From Solobacterium sp. (GTDB lineage: Bacteria > Bacillota_I > Bacilli_A > Erysipelotrichales > Erysipelotrichaceae), in the NCBI GenBank assembly GCA_017510405.1, contig JAFWNG010000046.1, forward strand, positions 1-33,332: a DNA stretch of 33,332 bases, read 5' to 3'. The position numbers and the translations under genes are program-made. Shown here one piece after another: positions 15,551 through 23,423 of this stretch (the first letter of the stretch is position 1; every line of letters begins with the position of its first letter). A model generated the notes under the pieces. It was not told where the DNA came from, did no database searches, and saw nothing but the letters and a program-made list of their open reading frames with translations.

Positions 15551-16306
15551 TCAGAAGAAGCGTTCGTACAGGATCGCGTACATCTCGCGGACGGCATAGG
15601 TGGGATACAGCCACCATGCGGTCGGCGCGGGGAGCGCGCAGTGATCCAGTTCCAGCTTGTCCGCGATCTGTCCGGCGCGGTATTCATGGAACTCATTTGT
15701 AACGATGCGGATACGCATGGGAAGATCTTCCGTCTGGAGGATCTTTTTTGTGAACTCGAGATTCTGGCGGGTGGATACAGACCTGTCTTCCTTGTACAGA
15801 CGGTCGGCGGAGATGCCTTTGGCGGTCAGCCAGCGGTACATGGCTTCGGCTTCGCTGATATCCTCGCCCTGTCCTTTTCCGCCGGAAAGCACGCACGAAA
15901 CATCCGGATGTTCGCTCATATATTCGTACGCCGCCTGCATACGTTCTATCAACATCAGACTGGGCCTTTCGCCATAGACTCCGCAGCCAAGAATTACAAG
16001 GGTACGCTCAGCGTCGTCCCGGTTATTTGCCTCCCGGATCATGACGTATTCGAGCACGCCGGCCAGGGTAAAGATACAGATCAGCACAGCTGCCAGCACA
16101 GCCAGCCAGGAGCTGCCGGAACGGGTACTGCGCATCAGCCGGATCCACGAAAAAAAGCGGTCACTGTTCAGCGCAAGCAGGAGCAGCGTACCAAATACGA
16201 TCGCTCCGGTGATATTGCCGATATTAATGATCAGCCCGGAGAAGACCGGCAGAAGAAACCATAGTAAGCCGAGTGCTCCGGCAATGATGCAGATCCATCT
16301 TCCCAT
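15551..16306 (-). CDS. YdcF/SanA-family (DUF218) membrane protein
   Basis: 251 residues from the ATG at 16306. Three hydrophobic helices (about 3-20, 24-42 and 62-82) are followed by a DUF218 domain (about 95-250) with VILGCGVYGERPSLMLIERM, CVLSGGKGQGEDISEAEAM and DRSVSTRQNLEFTKKIL, all signatures of the family. Homologues are linked to envelope integrity and vancomycin tolerance in other bacteria, but the reaction is unknown. Start choice is unusual. The ATG at 16315 follows GGAG by only 4 nt, but TATAAT (16314-16319) overlaps it and lies exactly 7 nt before the ATG at 16306, which would give a leaderless mRNA. The two options differ by three residues. Confidence 0.9.
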   Translation of the reverse strand: MGRWICIIAGALGLLWFLLPVFSGLIINIGNITGAIVFGTLLLLALNSDRFFSWIRLMRSTRSGSSWLAVLAAVLICIFTLAGVLEYVMIREANNRDDAERTLVILGCGVYGERPSLMLIERMQAAYEYMSEHPDVSCVLSGGKGQGEDISEAEAMYRWLTAKGISADRLYKEDRSVSTRQNLEFTKKILQTEDLPMRIRIVTNEFHEYRAGQIADKLELDHCALPAPTAWWLYPTYAVREMYAILYERFF

Positions 16307-16313
16307 GTCTGTC

Positions 16314-16319
16314 ATTATA
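16314..16319 (-). promoter_or_regulatory. -10 box of ydcF-type gene, 7 nt from ATG
   Basis: TATAAT, then GACAGAC, then ATG at 16306: same geometry as for the genes starting at 315 and 21737. Confidence 0.45.
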
Positions 16320-16379
16320 CTCCGTATTTACAAAGAGTTGATAATGGAAGAATGTATTTACACAAAAAAATGAAATATG

Positions 16380-16408
16380 TTGACATCCCAAATTTAGTGT
16401 CATATTAT
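16380..16408 (+). promoter_or_regulatory. Promoter of rpoE
   Basis: Perfect -35 TTGACA (16380-16385), 17-nt spacer, -10 TATTAT (16403-16408). AAAGGA lies 5 nt before the ATG at 16435. Confidence 0.85.
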
Positions 16409-16434
16409 ACCCGTGCTACGAGGTGAAAGGAATT

Positions 16435-16773
16435 ATGAGTCACAAGTCTACAATTGATGTTGCCTATGACATTCTTGCGGCAGATAGAGATCCGCTTCCG
16501 TTTTCGGAACTGTTTCGGAGAGCTGCAGAAGAACTGCAGATCCCGGATGTAAAACGTGCCAAGAAGAAATCTTCCCTGTATTCCGCACTGATGCTGGACA
16601 ACCGGTTTGTTTCCCTTCCGGGAAACGTTTGGGACCTGCGCAAGCGCCACCGGTATGAAGATGTTCACATCGAGATCCCGGAAGACGAAGAGGATGAAGA
16701 GGAAGAATCCGAACTCGACGAAGAAGAAGAGGACGGACTGGAGATCCCCGAAAACGAAGATAATTACGACTGA
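16435..16773 (+). CDS. rpoE: DNA-directed RNA polymerase subunit delta
   Basis: 112 residues. An N-terminal HARE-HTH domain (about 1-75: STIDVAYDILAADRDPLPFS ... KKKSSLYSALMLDNRFVSLPGNVWDLRKR) is followed by a very acidic tail (about 80-112, runs of Glu and Asp). This is the exact architecture of the Bacillota delta subunit, which binds core RNA polymerase, lowers non-specific DNA binding and speeds recycling. The tail is shorter than in Bacillus. The ATG at 16435 is chosen for its AAAGGA; an in-frame GTG 12 bases earlier is not supported. A strong promoter and its own terminator make it monocistronic. Confidence 0.95.
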   Translation: MSHKSTIDVAYDILAADRDPLPFSELFRRAAEELQIPDVKRAKKKSSLYSALMLDNRFVSLPGNVWDLRKRHRYEDVHIEIPEDEEDEEEESELDEEEEDGLEIPENEDNYD

Positions 16774-16775
16774 AA

Positions 16776-16815
16776 AACTGTGGGCCTGAATTACCGGATC
16801 CCACAGTTTTTTTTT
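16776..16815 (+). terminator. Terminator of rpoE
   Basis: AACTGTGGG and CCCACAGTT form a 9-bp stem, followed by nine T including the last stem bases. A-runs on the left may let it also serve the convergent VirD4-like gene. Confidence 0.9.
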
Positions 16816-16818
16816 CGT

Positions 16819-18054
16819 TTATCGGTCGGATGAGTGTACCTGAAGGTACAGCGGGTCTTCGTATGTATCGTAGCGGCGGTCGATCACTGCCCTGTGTCCT
16901 TTGCGGAAGATGCAGATCTTGTCGACCGGCATTTCCAGGACTTCCTTGACCGGAAGATCGATACGCTTACTGACGGATACGGCGGTGTCGTAGTCCATTG
17001 TCGACATGCTGATGTACGTATCACAGTTATTGATGATCGTACGGGCAGCCTGTTCGCCGTACATGTTGTTCAGCTGTGTTTCCGACTGCAGCAGCAGGAC
17101 ACAGCTTACGCCGCATTCACGGAAGATGGAGATGTACTCATCAAAGTGCGGGATGACGCTGCCGGTGGCGAAGTCATCGCAGCACATGCGCACTTTGCGC
17201 GGCAGACGCTGGTCTTCGGTTTCCTGCGCGTATTCCAGCAGCTCTTTGAAAGCAGCGGACCAGAACAGGTTGATATAGCGGTAGGAAGACATGTTGACGG
17301 GGGAAGCCAGGATAAACAGCACGCTCTTTTCTTCGGCAAACTTGCGGAAGTCGATCGACGGCATGTCCGCGATCATGCGGCGGCAGTTCTCGCTGAACAT
17401 CTGTTCCAGCGGCGCGGCAAGCGATGAGTAGACACAGGAGCCGGTGCGGTACGGAAGACAACTGTAGATATGCCACTTGCGGACGGCGAAGCTTTCCGGT
17501 GCCAGCTTGGCGAGTCTCTCCATTTCGCTGTCGAGGTCGGTGCGGATGGAGTAGGAATCCTCACGCGGTGCAGCCTTCTCATACAGCTTCAGGACATCGT
17601 ACATCGTCGCGTTCTCATTCAGCATCAATGCAATTCCGATCAGCGCGCACAGCAGGGTGACAGCACTTTCGTCCCAGTACGGATCCATGCGGGAATTGGT
17701 CTTTTTTTCGGAGTTGCACATGACGATATTATGGGCAAGGTTCTGAATGTCGTCTTCACTGCAGATGTAGTGGACCGGGTCGAAACAGACATTTCCCCTG
17801 TCGGGATCCTGCGTGTTCAGGTAATAGACGTGATAGCCGCGCTCTTCGAGCATCCGGCCGTATTCTCTGGCAAGACGCTGCTTTGTCAGGCTGATGATGG
17901 CATTGGAATCGAAGGTGCCGTGCAGAAGCAGCGGTTCCATGACGGAAACTGTCTTGCCGGCGCCGGTTCCGCCTGTGACCAGGATATTTCCGTTAAGGCC
18001 GGTTTCTGTTTCCGGTGTGAAGGTGGTACTTCGTCCGAGTGGGATATTTTCCAT
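16819..18054 (-). CDS. Stand-alone VirD4/TraG-like ATPase
   Basis: 411 residues of the type IV coupling-protein (TraG/TraD/VirD4) ATPase family. Walker A is GGTGAGKT at 28-35. Family stretches include DPYWDESAVTLLCALIG, and the Walker B region VRMCCDDFATGSVIPHFDEY uses an Asp-Asp in place of the usual Asp-Glu, followed by CGVSCVLLLQSETQLNNMYG and IINNCDTYISM. True coupling proteins have one or two N-terminal membrane helices; here the protein starts just 27 residues before Walker A, so it should be soluble. AGGAGG 7 nt before the ATG at 18054 fixes the start. No relaxase, VirB4 or other conjugation gene is near; neighbours are rpoE and an LTA-synthase-like gene. It may be a relic of an integrated element or a domesticated DNA/protein translocase. 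Confidence 0.87.
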   Translation of the reverse strand: MENIPLGRSTTFTPETETGLNGNILVTGGTGAGKTVSVMEPLLLHGTFDSNAIISLTKQRLAREYGRMLEERGYHVYYLNTQDPDRGNVCFDPVHYICSEDDIQNLAHNIVMCNSEKKTNSRMDPYWDESAVTLLCALIGIALMLNENATMYDVLKLYEKAAPREDSYSIRTDLDSEMERLAKLAPESFAVRKWHIYSCLPYRTGSCVYSSLAAPLEQMFSENCRRMIADMPSIDFRKFAEEKSVLFILASPVNMSSYRYINLFWSAAFKELLEYAQETEDQRLPRKVRMCCDDFATGSVIPHFDEYISIFRECGVSCVLLLQSETQLNNMYGEQAARTIINNCDTYISMSTMDYDTAVSVSKRIDLPVKEVLEMPVDKICIFRKGHRAVIDRRYDTYEDPLYLQVHSSDR

Positions 18055-18079
18055 TGCTTGACCTCCTTTTGGCATACCA

Positions 18080-18085
18080 AGTATA
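18080..18085 (-). promoter_or_regulatory. -10 box of the VirD4-like gene
   Basis: TATACT, 25 nt before the ATG at 18054, downstream of the preceding gene's terminator. It suggests independent transcription; the -35 is not clear. Confidence 0.4.
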
Positions 18086-18119
18086 GCGGTCAGAGCAGGA
18101 AAGACAGGCAAGGGGATAC

Positions 18120-18146
18120 AAAAATGACTGCCGGTTAGCAGTCATT
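18120..18146 (-). terminator. Terminator of the LTA-synthase-like gene
   Basis: AATGACTGC and GCAGTCATT form a 9-bp stem overlapping the end of the coding sequence, followed on the minus strand by T. Confidence 0.75.
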
Positions 18147-20103
18147 CGTATACAGCGTCCGCGATCGTTTCACGCTGCGCAAAATAGTCATTGCGGAAGA
18201 TCAGCGAGCTTACTTTGAACAGATTCTGGACGTCTGTATTCTTCCGGTCGATCTGTTCCTGTGTCAGGTCATGCCCTTCGAAGGGCTCGAAGGTGCCGGA
18301 ACTGCTGTACCAGATCCCGTCCTCGGTGATCCAGCTGCCGGTGGTGAAATACACCGTTGTGCTTTCTTCCGCGAAGCAGTCCGTTCCAAGATACAGACGC
18401 GGGTCATAGGAAAGACCGTAGAGATTCGCGACTGTGGGAAGAAGGTCGAAGGTACTGGTGACGCGGTCCACCTTCCGGGCGCCGAGGGACGGGCAGTAGA
18501 TGACGCACGGCGTGCGGTCTTCGTTCATGCCTTCCGTACGGTCGATTTCCTCCGTATAGCGTGTCATGTACTGCATCGGCATATTCAGCGGGTGGTGGTC
18601 GGCGTAGAAAACGATCGCCGTATCGTTCAGCTTTCCTGCTTCGGTGAGACGTTCCAGCAGATATGCCATGGCCTTGTCCAGTTCGATTGCCTTGGACAGG
18701 TAGCGTTTGACTTCCATCGGATAGTCGGGATGAACGGCATTGATCTCGCTCAGATAGCGGTTTCCGAGGACACTGTCCAGGTTGTACGGGAAATGCGTGC
18801 TGGATGTGACATACAGGGTGAAGAAACGCTCCTGGTCAATGAAATCATCCACCGTAAGCGTCATCATCTCATAGTCGCTCTGCCATCCCTGGATCGAACG
18901 GATCGGCAGGTCGTCGTAATTCTTATACACCTGGCAGCCGGAGTTGCCGTAGATCGTCCGCCGTTCGTAGAACTCGTCTTTCCAGTTGTGATAGGCCTGG
19001 GTATTGTATCCGGCATTGCGGAACAGCTGGAAGATCGATTCATTCCATGTATTGTCCCGGTACTGGTTCGGTGTGCATGTGTCGGACTCAGGGATCAGGG
19101 AAACCTCGGATATGAATTCGGATTCCCCGGTCGTACAGCTGTATTTCGGCGTATAGTGCCGGGTAAGATCGATGCCTTCCGCTTTCATCATCGTGAGCGT
19201 CGGCGTCAGTTCCGGATCCAGAGCGATATAATCAAATGCTTCGATCATGATGTAGATCAGATTCTTATCTTTCATCACGCCGGTCATTTCGTTGAAATCC
19301 GTGACCGGTCTCTGCATCAGGTACCGGTCAACGGACAGGATATCTTCGTTTTCCTCACTGTCGACGACGGCGAGCCATGCGGTATCGTCGATCACCCGGT
19401 GCTTTTCTTCCGGTGCCGGTGTTTCTTCGGGAACCTGCGTCTGTTCCGGAAGCGTGGTTTCCTGCGGACCGGTGTCGATCGTCAGGTCTTCTTCTTTTCC
19501 CAGGGCGAGGATATCGCGGAACAGAAACCGCTGCGGACCGAACTCACGGAGTGCCTTTTCGAGGAATTTCGGGTAGAGATAGAGATCCATCTGTCCGGCT
19601 TCGTATACCGTCCATACGCCGCAGAGATCAAGGATCACTGCAAGTACAAGGGCAAAAAGGCGCGTCTTTTTGCTCAGCACCGGCTTCTGCGCGTGCGTAT
19701 GCGCATAGATGCTGAAGAGAAGCGGCAGGATCAGCACGGTAAGATAGACCGGTTCGATCTTGATGATAAACTGACCTATGAACTCCGTGATCCGCACAGC
19801 ACCGTCGCCGCCCGCCTTGATCGACATATAGTTTCCCATGAAGTTTTTGAACTCCATCTCGGTCACTGCATACAGGGGAAAGAACCAGGAAAGCACCGCG
19901 GTCAGCACACCGGATGTTTTTTCGGAAAGAAACGATGCGCCAGCGGCACAGATGCCGGCAGTCCCCAGGGTGAACAGCGTGATCCGCAGCAGCACCATAA
20001 AAGACGCTCCGCCGAAGCTGATCAGCTGAAACAGCAGCTCAGCGGCATACCAGCAGACAAAGAGGCGGATCAGTGAAAAAAGAAAACGGTCCTGTTGTTT
20101 CAT
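18142..20103 (-). CDS. LTA synthase family phosphoglycerol transferase
   Basis: 653 residues. About five N-terminal membrane helices (within 8-170) are followed by a Pro/Glu/Thr-rich linker (about 210-240) and an extracellular sulfatase-fold domain (about 275-600). The catalytic threonine is T325 in CTTGESEF, aligning with T300 of Staphylococcus aureus LtaS (TSDSEF). NLIYIMIEAFD holds the first metal-binding Glu and FYADHHPL the Asp-His pair. It should transfer glycerol phosphate from phosphatidylglycerol to build or decorate a lipoteichoic-acid-like polymer on the outer face of the membrane. The start at 20103 has GGAG 6 nt upstream; a GTG and an ATG just upstream lack a site. Whether it is the main LTA synthase, a primase or a decorating enzyme is not decidable. 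Confidence 0.93.
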   Translation of the reverse strand: MKQQDRFLFSLIRLFVCWYAAELLFQLISFGGASFMVLLRITLFTLGTAGICAAGASFLSEKTSGVLTAVLSWFFPLYAVTEMEFKNFMGNYMSIKAGGDGAVRITEFIGQFIIKIEPVYLTVLILPLLFSIYAHTHAQKPVLSKKTRLFALVLAVILDLCGVWTVYEAGQMDLYLYPKFLEKALREFGPQRFLFRDILALGKEEDLTIDTGPQETTLPEQTQVPEETPAPEEKHRVIDDTAWLAVVDSEENEDILSVDRYLMQRPVTDFNEMTGVMKDKNLIYIMIEAFDYIALDPELTPTLTMMKAEGIDLTRHYTPKYSCTTGESEFISEVSLIPESDTCTPNQYRDNTWNESIFQLFRNAGYNTQAYHNWKDEFYERRTIYGNSGCQVYKNYDDLPIRSIQGWQSDYEMMTLTVDDFIDQERFFTLYVTSSTHFPYNLDSVLGNRYLSEINAVHPDYPMEVKRYLSKAIELDKAMAYLLERLTEAGKLNDTAIVFYADHHPLNMPMQYMTRYTEEIDRTEGMNEDRTPCVIYCPSLGARKVDRVTSTFDLLPTVANLYGLSYDPRLYLGTDCFAEESTTVYFTTGSWITEDGIWYSSSGTFEPFEGHDLTQEQIDRKNTDVQNLFKVSSLIFRNDYFAQRETIADAVYE

Positions 20104-20177
20104 AGGCTTCTCCATCCTCACAAGGATACCCTAAAATAATAAAGAAGAAAATCATTGTGAAGAAAGAGGCTGTGCAT

Positions 20178-20381
20178 ATGTCTGAACATCCGAAAGAACT
20201 GTTCCGCATCCTGCAGGGAAACCTGGAGAACGAGACCGATCCGCTCCGGCGGGAGTATTTAAAAGGGGTCCTGAGCGGTATTACGATTGCTATGTATACC
20301 TATGATAAAGAGGGGATCGCAGCGCTTCTGCAGGAAAAAAAAGAGACTGTCATTCCTGCGGACCAAGGGGGGTTGCGTTAG
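20178..20381 (+). CDS. Short protein of unknown function
   Basis: 67 residues (MSEHPKELFRILQGNLE ... VIPADQGGLR), soluble, mostly helical and charged, with one more hydrophobic helix (GVLSGITIAMYTY). The ATG at 20178 has AGAGG about 9 nt upstream; a GTG at 20157 in the same frame has no ribosome site. It is followed by a hairpin terminator at 20438. No family recognised. Codon use and terminator support a real gene. Confidence 0.6.
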   Translation: MSEHPKELFRILQGNLENETDPLRREYLKGVLSGITIAMYTYDKEGIAALLQEKKETVIPADQGGLR

Positions 20382-20437
20382 AATAACAGTCAGTGTCCTG
20401 AAGCTTCCAGACTTCCTTACTATAGTATGGAAACGGG

Positions 20438-20459
20438 AATCAGGCAACACCTGATTTTT
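20438..20459 (+). terminator. Terminator downstream of the 67-aa gene
   Basis: AATCAGG-CAACA-CCTGATT stem-loop running into TTTTT. Confidence 0.75.
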
Positions 20460-20509
20460 AAAAATATGAATTTTTCATTTTTCCTGTAAAGTCAAGCAAA
20501 AGGAAAAAA

Positions 20510-20529
20510 TATAAGAGTACGTGATACTC
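20510..20529 (-). terminator. Weak terminator of the DUF4097 gene
   Basis: GAGTA-TCACG-TACTC on the minus strand, followed by TTATATTTTTT, just past the stop codon. Confidence 0.45.
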
Positions 20530-20531
20530 GT

Positions 20532-21737
20532 TCAATGGATGTGAACACGCCCGGAACCGGTCCGGATCGTAATGAGAAACGGATCGTCATCCACGTGCGG
20601 GGAAAGACTGCGGGTCCGCTTTACCGGCAGGAATGTATCGTTGATCAGTTTTCCGCGCGAAGAGGAAAAGAGGATCGATCCGCTGTTCTGCGGCACAACT
20701 GCTTCGATATTTCCGGAACCGGTCTTCAGATACAGAGAGTAGAACGTTCCGTTCATCCGCAGGGAAATGCGGCCGCCGGTCGTTTCCGCCGAGACGGTAT
20801 CGCTTACGGTCTCGAGATTCTGGGAGCCCTTCGTCGAAAGACATGTCAGAGAGCCGCCGGAATGACCTCTCAGCGTGATGGCGCCGTGCTTGGAGCGCAT
20901 CTGAAGAGGACCGTGAAAGAAACTGCACTGAATGGTGCTGTTGTTCGTTTCCAGATAGCCTTCCCGCGTAGTGATATTCTCGGCAGTGATCTCCGCGTTG
21001 CCCGCCTGTACCGTCAGAGAATCTGTTTTCAGATCTTCCAGAAGAACAGAACCGGAAGACTGCCGGGACAGCAGATGGATGCCGTTCAGACCGCGCACAA
21101 TGGTCCGTCCGTAGCGGTTATCGATCTGTACATGCTCGACATACGGCGGAACGGTGATCGTCAGGGAAGCAGCCGGTGAGCTCGATCCGCTGCAGACCAC
21201 GCGGAACAGCAGGCCGCCGTTCTGTTCTTTTATCGTCGTACGGCAGCGCGGCTGGGAAAACAGCGTTTTCCGGGTGGAGAAGCCGTAGGAAATATCGTCG
21301 GCCGGAAGGATGGTCAGCAGCAGGTCGGCACGGTATGACACGACGGTGATCACATCCGGCTGTACGTCGGTAAAGACCGGCTGGAGCGGCGGTTCTTCCT
21401 CATAGCCGTCCAGGCTTTTCTGTACTGTCTTTACGCCGTTCTCTACGAACTCCGTAAAAGAGTCCCAGGTGTCGCGGAATGACATGGCGGTATCGCGCAC
21501 TGTGCTGCGGGGGCGTTCCGGGCGGGCATAGCCGGCCGGGTCGCCGTGCAGCATGAAAATGGAATCGGCTGTATCACGGGGCGTACCGAGCGATTCCAGG
21601 ATCTCCTCATCCGGGATCTTTTTCCGCTTCTGGCTGCGTATATAGATGTACAGGTCATCGATGATCTGCCGGCGTACCGGCTCCGGGTAATCCCAGATGT
21701 ACGTTTCTACCTGTTTGAGATATTTTGTCCAGTCCAT
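20532..21737 (-). CDS. DUF1700/DUF4097 protein (HAAS plus putative adhesin beta-helix)
   Basis: 401 residues. The N-terminal helical part (about 1-60: YLKQVETYIWDYPEPVRRQI, then DEEILESLGTPRDTA) matches HAAS/DUF1700 domains. A linker leads into a long beta-solenoid-like region (about 200-400) of short repeats with alternating Ser/Thr/Gly (SSGSVLLEDLKTDSLTVQAG, GAITLRGHSGGSLTC, TGGRISLRMNG, TGSGNIEAVV), typical of DUF4097. No signal peptide or membrane helix is seen. In related bacteria DUF1700 partners are often encoded with PadR regulators; none is here. The ATG at 21737 has no ribosome site but lies exactly 7 nt after TATAAT, so a leaderless mRNA is likely. Function unknown. Confidence 0.85.
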   Translation of the reverse strand: MDWTKYLKQVETYIWDYPEPVRRQIIDDLYIYIRSQKRKKIPDEEILESLGTPRDTADSIFMLHGDPAGYARPERPRSTVRDTAMSFRDTWDSFTEFVENGVKTVQKSLDGYEEEPPLQPVFTDVQPDVITVVSYRADLLLTILPADDISYGFSTRKTLFSQPRCRTTIKEQNGGLLFRVVCSGSSSPAASLTITVPPYVEHVQIDNRYGRTIVRGLNGIHLLSRQSSGSVLLEDLKTDSLTVQAGNAEITAENITTREGYLETNNSTIQCSFFHGPLQMRSKHGAITLRGHSGGSLTCLSTKGSQNLETVSDTVSAETTGGRISLRMNGTFYSLYLKTGSGNIEAVVPQNSGSILFSSSRGKLINDTFLPVKRTRSLSPHVDDDPFLITIRTGSGRVHIH

Positions 21738-21744
21738 ATTCACT

Positions 21745-21750
21745 ATTATA
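21745..21750 (-). promoter_or_regulatory. -10 box of the DUF4097 gene, 7 nt from ATG
   Basis: TATAAT, then AGTGAAT, then ATG at 21737, with no Shine-Dalgarno sequence between or just upstream. Confidence 0.5.
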
Positions 21751-21794
21751 ATAAGACCGGAAGAAAATAACACTTGGAAAGACCGGAGGTACGT

Positions 21795-22217
21795 ATGATC
21801 CGAAAAGCGCTGGAAACTGACATCGCCGATATTCATGCACTGTGCGAAGAACTGGAGGAATGCGTCTTTCCGCCGGAGACCTTTTCCCGGATCTGCCGGG
21901 GCATTCTCGCAAATAACGATCATGTCGTTCTGGTGTATGAGGATGAGGGCACTGCCTGCGGCTTTCTGCATATGCGCATGGAATACCAGATGCACCACTG
22001 TGCCCGCATCGCCGAGATCCTGGAACTGGATGTACGGGCAGAGCGGCGGTCGGAAGGCATCGGAAAAGAACTGTTTCTGGCCGCGTGCGAACAGGCGAAA
22101 AGAGAAGGCTGCGTACAGATCGAACTGGTCTCAAACCGGCGGCGTACTGACGCGCACCGTTTCTACGAAACAAAAGGCATGGTGCGCACCCATTACGGGT
22201 TTACCATGCCTCTGTAG
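21795..22217 (+). CDS. GNAT family N-acetyltransferase
   Basis: 140 residues. Motif A reads ELDVRAERRSEGIGKELFLAACEQAK with the R-x-x-G-I-G acetyl-CoA loop, followed by IELVSNRRRTDAHRFYETKGM, the usual strand and helix of the fold. GGAGG 5 nt before the ATG at 21795 fixes the start. Divergent from the DUF4097 gene and convergent with asnA, only 2 bases separating the stops. Acceptor substrate unknown. Confidence 0.9.
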   Translation: MIRKALETDIADIHALCEELEECVFPPETFSRICRGILANNDHVVLVYEDEGTACGFLHMRMEYQMHHCARIAEILELDVRAERRSEGIGKELFLAACEQAKREGCVQIELVSNRRRTDAHRFYETKGMVRTHYGFTMPL

Positions 22218-22219
22218 GA

Positions 22220-23230
22220 TCATAAGAGCGGAATATTGTGCTTGGCGCACTTCTCGACCATTTCCTTCGGCCAGATGGACGCCTGTACTTCGCCGATATG
22301 CGCTTTATTCAGCAGTAACATACACAGTCTGGACTGTCCGATGCCGCCGCCGATGGTATAGGGCAGTTCTTTGTTTAAGACCATCTGGTGGTACGGCAGA
22401 GAGAGTCTGCCGCGGCAGTGGGAAGCTTCGCACTGGGTAACGATGGAGTTCTCATCCACACGGATGCCCATGCTGGAGATCTCCAGGGCACGCTTTAATG
22501 ACGGCAGCCAGAACAGCAGGTCGCCGTTCAGGTTCCAGTCGTCATAGTCCGGGGCGCGGCCGTCGTGGCTTCTTCCGCTTCCTTTGAGCGGATGCCCGAT
22601 CTTCTTGATGAAGACGCATTTCTTTTCCTTGACGATCGCGTCTTCACGCTGCTTGACGGTCAGTTCCGGATAAAGGTCTTCCAGCTCCTGACTGTCGATG
22701 AAGAATACGTCATCGGCCAGGTGACATACCGCCTGCGGATATTTGTACCAGACTTCGTGCTCCATGTGCTTGATGACCTTGAAGATATCGCGTACGACTC
22801 TTTCCAGTGTTTCGTCCGTGCGCTCTTCCTTGGCAATGACCATCTCCCAGTCCCACTGGTCCACGTAGGTGGAATGGAGGTTGTCGAGGATCTCATCCCG
22901 GCGGATGGCGTTCATGTTGGTGTACAGGCCTTCATGGATGCCGAAGCCGTATTTCTTCAGAGCAACACGCTTCCACTTTGCCAGCGACTGAACGACTTCG
23001 ATCGTATCGCCGGGCATCTCCAGGACGTCGAACGATACCGGACGTTCAATACCGTTCAGGTTATCGTTGAGACCGGAGCTTTTTTCAACGAACAGCGGTG
23101 CGCTGATACGGGAAAGATTCAGCTCTCTGCCCAGTTCTTTCTGGAACGTATCTCGGATGTATTTGATGGCTTCCTGTGTGTCCCGTACGCTCAGTACCGG
23201 ATCATAGCCTCTCGGTGTCTGGATATTCAT
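22220..23230 (-). CDS. asnA: Aspartate--ammonia ligase (AsnA)
   Basis: 336 residues, full length for the ammonia-dependent asparagine synthetase, a class II aminoacyl-tRNA-synthetase-fold enzyme. It makes asparagine from aspartate, ATP and ammonia, releasing AMP. Recognisable stretches include [21 protein letters not shown] near the N-terminus, [11 protein letters not shown] in the middle, and [19 protein letters not shown] near the C-terminus. AAGGGG precedes the ATG at 23230; an in-frame extension upstream has no ribosome site. A TAGAAT at 23257-23262 (minus) may be the -10. A palindrome lies upstream at 23299-23317 (see separate entry). Confidence 0.96.
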   Translation of the reverse strand: MNIQTPRGYDPVLSVRDTQEAIKYIRDTFQKELGRELNLSRISAPLFVEKSSGLNDNLNGIERPVSFDVLEMPGDTIEVVQSLAKWKRVALKKYGFGIHEGLYTNMNAIRRDEILDNLHSTYVDQWDWEMVIAKEERTDETLERVVRDIFKVIKHMEHEVWYKYPQAVCHLADDVFFIDSQELEDLYPELTVKQREDAIVKEKKCVFIKKIGHPLKGSGRSHDGRAPDYDDWNLNGDLLFWLPSLKRALEISSMGIRVDENSIVTQCEASHCRGRLSLPYHQMVLNKELPYTIGGGIGQSRLCMLLLNKAHIGEVQASIWPKEMVEKCAKHNIPLL

Positions 23231-23298
23231 AGCAGTTCCCCTTACATAATAGCTGTATTCTAACACAGTCCCCCTGTACATGCGCAGACAATTGAAAA

Positions 23299-23317
23299 TG
23301 AAATTATGAAAATTTCA
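23299..23317. promoter_or_regulatory. Palindrome upstream of asnA
   Basis: TGAAATT-ATGAA-AATTTCA, perfect 7-bp arms, in the divergent region about 40 bases upstream of the asnA -10. It could be an operator for asnA; no regulator can be named. Confidence 0.4.
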
Positions 23318-23369
23318 TTACATTTCTTTCAGGAGACGGCTGAAATACCGGGTTATTTGCACTGCAGCG

Positions 23370-23402
23370 TTGACAACGCAATTAAATTGTATACAATATA
23401 GT
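23370..23402 (+). promoter_or_regulatory. Promoter with OhrR-type operator
   Basis: TTGACA (23370-23375) with the perfect palindrome ATTGTATACAAT at 23386-23397, inside AATTAAATTGTATACAAT. This matches the core of the Bacillus subtilis OhrR box (AATTGTATACAATT) and covers the -10 region (ACAATA or CAATAT at about 23393-23399). The regulator gene lies second in the operon, so the loop is autoregulatory. Confidence 0.75.
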
Positions 23403-23423
23403 TGTAATAAGGAGAATACAGAT

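Noticed and set aside
18271-20076. 601-codon plus-strand open frame
   Set aside because: Lies antisense to the LTA-synthase-like gene, has no family motif and no ribosome site; such long shadows are common where codon third positions are GC-rich.
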